A stretch of 64,000 nt of DNA, taken from Ananas comosus. Its lineage: Eukaryota; Streptophyta; Magnoliopsida; Poales; Bromeliaceae. Position 1 is the first letter of the stretch; every line of letters starts with the position of its first letter. The notes beneath the pieces are model-generated. The model had not been told where the DNA came from, ran no database searches, and was given only the letters and a program-made list of their open reading frames with translations. The stretch spans positions 1-64,000 of the forward strand of contig NW_017893458.1 of the NCBI RefSeq assembly GCF_001540865.1, written 5' to 3'. The position numbers and the translations under genes were made by a program. This document shows, one piece after another, positions 49,901-58,900 of this stretch.

Positions 49901-52900
49901 GTGTGGAGCTTCCATCACAAGATTTAAAACAGACCGTGAGCATGATCCAATCCTCATTTCGAGAATACCCTATCCTCTAGGGTTACAATCATCATGTAGT
50001 CCATAGGTTTCATATACACTACGACTCACATATGTCACTCGTTCTTTTGTTTACTATCAACTAGATGCCATTCGTTCTTTACAAGTTTCCAATGCAATAG
50101 CCAATACATTACTAAATTCCCATCCACACTTATCATCTCATTATAGGGTTCCACATCACATATATAAACCTCAAACATGCTAGATATAAGTACTAGGCCA
50201 AATACATTATTCTACCAAAGAACATGCAAGGTATTGAATCAAACCATCATTTATCACCCTATAATGCAAGATGTCAATACGCAATTTGATCAATATAAAA
50301 CTTAGACATAGAAGGGAGTCCGGTTGCTTCGGGATGGACACCACCCACCTTTTATCCCATTCCGATTGCTCGTCGTCACTCGCAATCGGCCTCCTGCGGC
50401 ACGCCGCATGGCTCGACCCAACTCACGCGCGACTTCCAAATGACCTCCTATCCGCGATCCGTCTGTTCTGGAGTTTATTCCCCGACACCACGATGCTACG
50501 ATTCCATTTCCATGATTTTAGGAAGTTTTCGCCGCGAGCGCCGGCAATTGTACAAAAATCGGCTCTCTTCGAGATTTATGTAACGGCTCGACGGATTGTC
50601 AACGTGCTTCCAGCGATTCAGAGACTATCAATTAGTTTTATACAACCGAATTTAGATCAAATTAGTATTTGCTAATGATTTTGGCCCGTAGATTTGCTTA
50701 TGCAAAATTCACTTAGCTTAGGATTAAGACAAAATTTATTGTATGCAGAATAATTAACCATTCTTAGAGTTCAAACAACTATAGTAAAGTACCATTGTTG
50801 GCATTAAAGCTTACTTAGAGCTTGTGCCAAATGGCCTAAGGGAAGAAGAGAGAAGATGAAGCCTTCTTCAGTTTGTCCTGTATCACCTTCTTGCTTCATT
50901 CTTAGAGAGAGAAAGAGAGGTTATGTAGGAGGAAGGAGGTACGGTTGAGGGAAATGAGAAACGGAGATGAGAAGCATCCTCTCTTTGTCTCTAAGTCATT
51001 GACATCCAAAAGCCCCTCACTCTTGCCTCATCAAACGCAAAATAGGCTTTTCGCAGCTCGGGGACGGTTGCGTGATGAGACCGGTCCCGAGACCAGGATT
51101 TAAGATTTTAGCTAGCCAAATTTCAGCCTTTTTCACCGTTTCTTCTCCGTTTTCGCCCGTTTTCGCTCGTTTGACCTCCGATTCGTTTCAAATCGAACCG
51201 AGACTCTTCAAACATGTTTTCGAGCATGTTTTCATCATCCTTTCATCCACGCTAATGCCGGATTTAGCTCACGGCCCAACATGGCCTTTCGGCTCCGTTT
51301 TAGCGCCTACGCACACCGAAACACCCGAATGCTTCCGGACCTCACCGAACTTCACCGGAACCTTTCAAATGGTCTTCCAACCAAATGTACACCGTAACTT
51401 CATGATTTTAGAAGTCCGGTACCTTACAGCCCGGGTGATCAGCATATGGAGATCGGTGTGCTTCTTGTAAAATCAATTCACGAAGCTCTCCATCTTTCGG
51501 CACACACCATCGGTTTCGAAACCGAAGCGTACCATCGGCGTCTACTTTAAAATCGCCGCCATGCCCTTCCTCGATGTTTCGCCGCACCTTTTGGAGTTCT
51601 GGGTCTACGGGTTGCAGATCTTTGATCCTCTCCAATAAGGTCGGTTGGACAACGAGTGTCATCAACTGAGTCGGGACCTCGGGAGCGACCACTTCAAGGT
51701 CCAATCGCTCCATATCCAGCCATAGGGGTGCTTGCTGGGTAACATCAAAAGCGAGGTTCTTCGCCGACTTCCTACTAAGTGCGTCCGCGACCACATTTGC
51801 CTTCCCGGGGTGGTAGAGGATATCAACATCATAATCCTTTACAGCTCCAACCACTGCCGCTGATACATGTTGAGTTCCTTCTGTGTAAACAGGTACTTCA
51901 AGCTCTTGTGGTCGGTATAGATCTCACAATGGGCACCATATAAGTAGTGCCTCCACAGCTTCAAGGCGAAAATCACCGCCGCTAGCTCCAAATCATGGAT
52001 GGGGTAGTTCTTTTCATAGCTCTTTAGCTGACGGGATGCATATGCAATCACTTTCCCGTTTTGCATTAACACACACCCCAATCCAAGATAGGAGTCATCG
52101 CTGTAGACCACGAAGTCTTCGCCCTGCACCGGTAGAGCGAGCACCGGGGTCGAAGTCAATCTCTGCTTCAACTCTTTAAAACTCCGGTCGCACTCTTCGC
52201 TCCAAACAAACTTGGTGCCTTTCTGAGTCAGGCGGGTAAGTGGAATCACTATCTTGGAAATGCCTTCCACAAACCGCCTATAGTAACCCGCCAAGCCCAC
52301 GAAGCTTCTAACCTCCGTGACATTCGTCGGGCGCGGCCAATCCTTGATTGCCTTAACTTTCCTCGGGTCTACAGAAACGCCATTCGCGAAAATCACTTGC
52401 CCTAAGAAGGCGACCTCGCGGAGCCAGAAGTCACACTTCTTCAGCTTAGCATATAGCTTCTCCCGAAGGACTTGAAGCACTATTCTCAAATGCTCGGCAT
52501 GTTCCTCGTCACTACGAGAATAGACCAATATGTCGTCTATGAAGACCACGACAAATCGGTCCAAGTACTCTGAAGACACGGTTCATTAAATCCATAAATG
52601 CCGCTGGAGCATTCGTGAGTCCAAATGGCATGACCGTGAATTCGTAGTGTCCATACCGCGTGCTGAACGCGGTCTTCTGCACATCCTCCGGCTTGATTTT
52701 CAGCTGGTGATAGCCGGATTGCAAATCTATCTTTGAGTACACACACGACCCTTGCAACTGATCGAACAGGTCATCGATTCGGGATAGTGGGTATTTGTTC
52801 TTGATCATGACTCTGTTCAACTCTCGATAATCTACGCAGAGTCGAAACGATCCATCATTCTTCCGTACAAACAACACCGGGGCTCCCCACGGTGATACAC

Positions 52901-55900
52901 TTGGCCGGATAAATTGCTTGTCGAGGAGGTCTTGCAGTTGACTCCTCAACTCCTTCAATTCCGTTGGCGCCATTCGGTATGGAGCCTTCGAGATCGGTGC
53001 GGTATCGGGAACCAAGTCTATGACAAACTCGATCTCCCGATCTGGTGGTATCCCCGGCAACTCCGCAGGAAACACATCCGGGAACTCCCGCACCACAGAT
53101 AACTCCTCTAACGTTGGAGCTACTCGTTCCACTTCCACAACAGTTGCCAAAAATGCCGCACAACCGTTGCTCACCAACTTTCTTGCTCTTGTCGCCGACA
53201 CCGTCGCGACGAAGCACGAGCTCTGACAAGCCCGATAGGTAAACTCTTCCTGTCCTGGCTCACGGAATGTGATCACCCTGCTCTTGCAGTCGATCGTTGC
53301 GTGATATTTCGAGAGCCAGTCCATGCGCAGAATGACGTCATAAGCCTCAAGCTTTGTGAGTTCTAGTATCCGGATAGACATAATCCAGTCGCCTATTTGT
53401 ACGGGACACGACGCACACTCCGAGTAAGTGTTAAATGTTGACCCAGGGCCCTCCACTCGCCACTTGTCACTCGTCTCTATGAGTATGTCATGCATGCGTG
53501 CGAATGACCTACTTATGAATGAATGCGTGGCTCCTGTATCAAATAAAGCCCTGGAGCGAACTTCGTTAATTAAAACCATACCTGCCACAAGGTGATGCTC
53601 CTCTGCCTCCGCAGGTTTGCCTCGGCCTTGCACACAGCGCGAGACCGGGTGGTCTCCGCCCCATACAATGCATCGTCGCGCTCCACTGCCCTTCTGTTGA
53701 GTGTGCGGATACTTCGGGGGTTTCTTGTAACGTGTTTGTCCCCCCGAACTACCGCCACCTTGGCGTTTCTTGCCCTTGTCCTTGGACTCGGCCAAAAGCT
53801 CACGCTTCTCTCGAACATGGGCATCTCCGTGCTACGCTCATAGGGCTCGATCAAAGACCTCCGCAAAGGTCGTGAGCTTGAGTATTTGCACGGCCTTGTA
53901 AATTCCCGGCCGAAGTCCTCGCAAGAACCACTCGGCCCGGTCCCGGTCATCCTTTACAACATCCGGGACACAGTCGATGATATGGGAGAATTCTTGTTCA
54001 TACTCTGCCACTGAGCGGTCCCTTTGCTCCAACTTGCGGAATTTCTCCTTGAGCTTCCGCTTCAATGTATCGGGGAAATAGTTGGCGAACATCTCCCGCT
54101 TGAATTCCTCCCACAACATTGGCGGAAGGCCGGGAAACCGATCCCGTTTAACGCGCTTCCACCAAACCTTCGCTGCCTTCTCCAAGCAATGGGCGGCGAG
54201 GTACACCTTATTCCTCTCCAAGGTACACAGATCATCGAAGAGGGTTTCCATCGAGTCGATCCAGGACTCGACCATCTCCGGTTCCACCTTCTCGCCCTCA
54301 AAGGTTGGCGGATGGAACTTGTTGAACTTGATAAGAGCCGCCAATGCGCACTCTCCCTCCACGTCTTCGGCCGACACATCGGGTGTAGCCGATCCCGATG
54401 CCACCTGTGGTACGATCGCTGGCGGTGGGCGTGCCGTCACCGGAACCGCCGCTATGCCCTCACCCTCTGCCGCTCCGGTTATATGAGTCGAGGGTGCGGG
54501 CGGGCCACCGCCCTCATTCACCGTCGCAGCCGCCGCCGCAATCTGCCGCTCCAATAGATCCTGGAGCCGCTCGAATTGGGTCTCCTGGCGCTGCACCACG
54601 CTGGTCAGCGCGGTCACCTGTGCTTGCAACCGATCGATCACGCTCGGTTCCTCCTGCTCGGGCACCTCAGGAATCGGTGCTGGGGCAGATCTATGCGTGT
54701 AGCGTCTTGGAGACATTAGTCCCTGAAACGCAATTACTTGGTCAGTCATCTTAACCCATTTACCTCGTCGAAATTACGACACATGACGACTCAACAACAA
54801 AATCGGGCGGAAGCACACAAGTGTACTAATTCTAGACTCTTAGTATCATGTCGTCGGCCGCCGACACAACCACCTCAAGACAAGAACTCATACCACTTGA
54901 ATTCGTCTCTAATCACAACTAGAGACATATTATCAACTTCGACCCAATCGAATTAACTTCCGCCATCGCTATAGGTTTACGTTCCGCTCACGCACCTATA
55001 ACCTTAGGGCTTATCAACATAGGGTCTCCTAGGTCATCCTAGACTTTCTCTCTTTACTTGCTCTCATTGCTCTGATACCACAAAGACTGTCACGCCCTGC
55101 CCCGAAATCACTACCCATTTAGCACGGTTCGGCCGCGGCGGCGGATTGCCGAACGGACAGCACTTTCCCTGTCCGCCCAAGGCTCAACAACAGGAATGTG
55201 TACAGGAATTTACCCAGGAAATTAAATTCTAAACATACACATTCACAAGGGCACAAACAGTGCCAACGATACAAAGAGCAAGTAATCCACAAGATAAAGC
55301 ATGTGAAATAAAGAGAGTACTTTACTATCTATTACAATAGTTTCATCATTTCTTTAAATGAATACATATTTCATCTCAAAATGCATAGCTCTCCAAGTCC
55401 TCACCTACAATGATTCTCTCAAATACATAGGTGTACTAATGCAAAAAGAAAAGCTACTATACTACCACGATCTTATTGGTCGGGCGCGATGCCCTTGCCG
55501 CGGTCCTCTCTCGACAGTCCTGTACTTACCACTGGAAATAGAGTGGGGTAAGAACTATCTTCCATAGTTCCCAGTGGGCTCGGCCGCCGACTCTGCTGAT
55601 CTCCCTACTAGGTCCAAGTGGGCACAAGTAACAACAGATAGATATGTATCTGAAAACTGTAAATGCCATAGTAGGAAAACTATGCTACTATGCCCATAAA
55701 CATGAATATGAATGCATGCATCATATAATAAAGATTTGCTACCATGCTAACAAATTCGATCCATGTTCGAATAGCAATGCTCAATAACATTATTAAACTT
55801 TTAACTTTTCCGTTTACCCAATCTGTGGCGAGGCCCTAGGTCTCGCCTGTAACTCACTTTTCAATCCCAAAGTGGGGAGGGAGCTCCAAGTGCACCCAAG

Positions 55901-58900
55901 CGCGGGACCGTCTGCGGACCTCCATGTGGTCCGGACCTCCAAGTAGTCCTAGTCGTGCGACACTCCGGAGTGCTCGACGACAATCTCCTCCATGTGGGGA
56001 TAGGATGGCTATACCACCCCAAACGCAGACTGTGAGCTAGATCTATCATCTCCAAGTGAGGATGCCCTATCACTAGGGTCCACAACCCAATTAAATCCCC
56101 TCCAAGTGAGGAAGCCCTACTACTAGGGTCAATGTCTCAATCGACTCATCGACAACCTCTTCTCTCCACGTGAGGCTACTTAGGTTTACTAAGTTCTTAT
56201 TCACAAGGCATTTCTAAGGGATCCACCTACCCTAGGTTCTCAAACCTCTAGTGTCATTTATACTACATTAATGCTACTCGTCATCATTTAACTTTTGGAT
56301 GCCACTCGTGTGCTCTTTTACATTAGACACTACTTTCTATGTCATCAATACCCCCATCGGATTAATCTCTTTTCTTTCGCATTATAGGATCCACGTTCCG
56401 ACCCAATCCTCACCTATCTAAGTCACCAAGCGTTCCAAGTACACTAGGTTATCAATTAGAGAGCATAAGGAATGGTACTACTATGCAATCCTACAATGCA
56501 ACATGTAAGAGATGAGGATTAAATGCAAGCTAAGACATAGAAAGGAGTTCGAAAGCTTCGGGATGGCACCCCCCACCTTTAATCGATGTAGAGGCTTCGG
56601 AAACCCTTCTCGGCGAACTTTACGAAAAGGCTTTAGCCTTCCTTGCCCAAGTCAATACTAACCCGGCCTTATTTTGCCGTGAACTTCACGCCGGTTCGCC
56701 GAATGCCAAAACCGACTTCGCCCCCACGTTTTGTGACCTAATAATAGAGTTTCCAAGGCTTCAAATGAGATCAATCTCATACTTTCACAAAAATCTCATT
56801 TTGGAGCCCTAGGTTTGCACCCATAGCAAACCACCAATAAATCCCTAGATTTTTGGGATTGATCTTCTTAGAAGCATGCTTAGGGTCCATTTGACCCATT
56901 CCAAGGCATAAAAACCCAAAACCCTAAATTCTAGAAGTTAGGGTTCAAGAGCTTACCTTTTGTGCTACACCAAAGAGAAGAGGAGAGGGAGATGAAGGTG
57001 TCCAAAGCCTTCCTCTTGATCTCCTTCTTCTTCTCCTTCCTTATCTTCTTCTTTTCCTTCCTCTCCTTCTTGTTCTTCTTCTCCTTTCCTTTCTAGAGAG
57101 AGAGAGAGAGAGAGCAAGAGAGAGAGAGAGAGCAAGAGGAAATGAGATGAGTGGGGCTGAGGGAGAGGGTTATTTCCCATATACACCCCTCACATGATGG
57201 CCATTTTGTACTTAAACCCCTCAACTTTTCATCTCTCACGCAGCTATCACTGGGTTTTCGCCCAGAGGGATCGGTCCCTGGTCGGGGAGACCGGTCCCCG
57301 AGAGCCCTCCCTGCAGCCTGAGGACTTTTCGCGTACGGGAACCGGTCCTCACCCGAGAGACCGGTCCCTGGGAGACCGGTCTTTCCTGAAAGACCGGTTC
57401 CCGAAAGGGGAACTTTCAGGACTTAGCCAAATTTAGGCTTCCTCTCGCGAGTGTCGCACACGGGGACCGGTCTCCTCAGCCAGGGACCGGTCGCATCGAC
57501 CTCCCCCGCGACCGTCAGCTACGGGGACCGGTCCCTGGGGGACCGGTCCCCGAGAGCAAAAATCTGCTGAGTCCAGATTTTGCCTATTCGCTCTCGCGGA
57601 CTCAACTCCAAAGCACTTTTTGTGCTTTGGACATCTCCAACTTCCCCAAAGGGTATTCTCTCGACAAATAGTCGATCCTGGACGAAGTACAACTCTCGGA
57701 TTTCGAGAATTCACTTCCTTACAAAGAGAGAGAGAGGGAGATGCTTTTGGTTGCAAATGAGAGAGAGAAGGAGAGAAAAGAGCCCAAACTCTCTTCTATA
57801 CACAGCACATTTGCACAAAGGCCCCTCAACAAAGTAAGTGTTGCACAGCCCAAGCTGGGCCATTTTCGAGTGCTGGGACCGGTCCCAGGCAGTGAGAGAC
57901 CGGTCCCCGAAGGTCCAGAAAAACAGCATTCCAGACTTAGCCAAAATTTCAGCTTTTTCAGCTTTCGGGGTCCGTTTTTGCTCGTTTTTGCTCGTTTGAC
58001 CTCCGATTCTTTTCAAATCGAACCGAGACTCTCCAAACATGTTTTCAAGCGTGTTTTCATCATCTTTTCATCCACGCTAATGCCGGATTTAGTCCACGGA
58101 CCAACATAGCCTTTCGGGTCCCGTTTCCGCGCCTACACGCACCAAAACACCCGAAAGCTTCCGAACTTCACCGAACTTCACCGGGACGATTCAAATGGCT
58201 TTCCAACCAAATGTATACCGTAACCTCATGACTTTAGAAGTCCGGTACCTTACATTATTAATGACTACTTTACTTTTCTATTTCTTTATCATATATTTGA
58301 CCCCACTATGAAAAACTTTTGGATCCGCCACTGTCCGTAATGATTATAATTCATAAACTTAATCATCAAGCTTGCTTTAAGTTTGTCGAGTAGCTATCAA
58401 ACTCATGACTTGATGATAAACTATTAAACTATCATACTATGGTAGCATTCATTTTATGATAGTTGTTTTTAGAGTACCTTTCACTAAGGCCTTGTTTGGC
58501 ACTACTGCCGTTTGTTTGATTCCCTAAACCCTAAACCCTAAACACTAATTTTATGTAGTTGGATATATTAGGGGTAGTCCTTTCCTCTTGATATCATAGC
58601 TAGTTTGGTAGCAATACACCTTGGCTTGATGATGGATGACGACAACTTTAAAAAAATAAAAAAATCCAAAGAAACAAAAAGAAAAAGTAGTTTCCAACTT
58701 TTTGGGGTCTCACAATCTCCCCCTCTTTAAGCCCTGACGTTTCCGTCAGGCTTAGACTTACAAGTATCAGGCGATGTGAGACTCATCTCGCTAGCCTAAA
58801 CCGACCTTGTGGGGGAGCCGCGCTTTACCCACAACAGTCAACAGCACAAGAGCCTCGCTCTTCCCGCTGTATCGGATCCGAGCGGTCGGATCTGGGGCGT

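Larger units (their letters stand above)
42804..57723 (-). mobile_element. Nested gypsy (Del/Tekay-like) LTR retrotransposon
   Basis: Inserted in the outer element's 5' LTR. Flanks TAGAG (42799-42803) and AAGAG (57724-57728) form a TSD with one mismatch. It starts TGTCACGCCCCGCCCCG and ends CACTTCCTTACA. With two solo-LTR insertions removed it is about 10.1 kb: 3' LTR 42804-47729, internal 47730-55087, 5' LTR 55088-57723. The 3' LTR is shorter than the 5' LTR by about 90 bp, explained by loss of a CT-rich stretch near 47090. It carries a PBS, polypurine tract and a full-length but mutated gag-pol. Confidence 0.93.
33697..58254 (-). mobile_element. Outer LTR retrotransposon, gag-only, in fibrillin intron 6
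   Basis: Begins TGTCACGCTCC and ends CCGGTACCTTACA, with a perfect TSD TTATT at 33692-33696 and 58255-58259. Two LTRs, 2,937 bp (left) and about 2,943 bp once the nested element is removed, enclose a 3,753-bp internal region. PBS and polypurine tract are both present. It encodes only gag, followed by non-coding DNA, so it depended on proteins from an autonomous partner. The two LTRs are very alike by eye, so insertion looks fairly recent. Orientation is antisense to the host gene. Confidence 0.93.
33104..58333. mobile_element. hAT-type element, split by the LTR-retrotransposon nest
   Basis: TIRs CAGTGGCGGATC at the left and GATCCGCCACTG at the right. The perfect 8-bp TSD TCCGTAAT occupies 33096-33103 and 58334-58341. 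An 8-bp duplication is characteristic of hAT transposons. Removing the nested retrotransposon leaves about 670 bp without a transposase frame, so this was a non-autonomous element. It is the oldest layer of the nest by position. Confidence 0.9.

Noticed and set aside
48970..51428. Complete nested element rather than solo LTR
   Set aside because: There is no PBS, polypurine tract or gag-pol between the TSDs and only one set of LTR landmarks.
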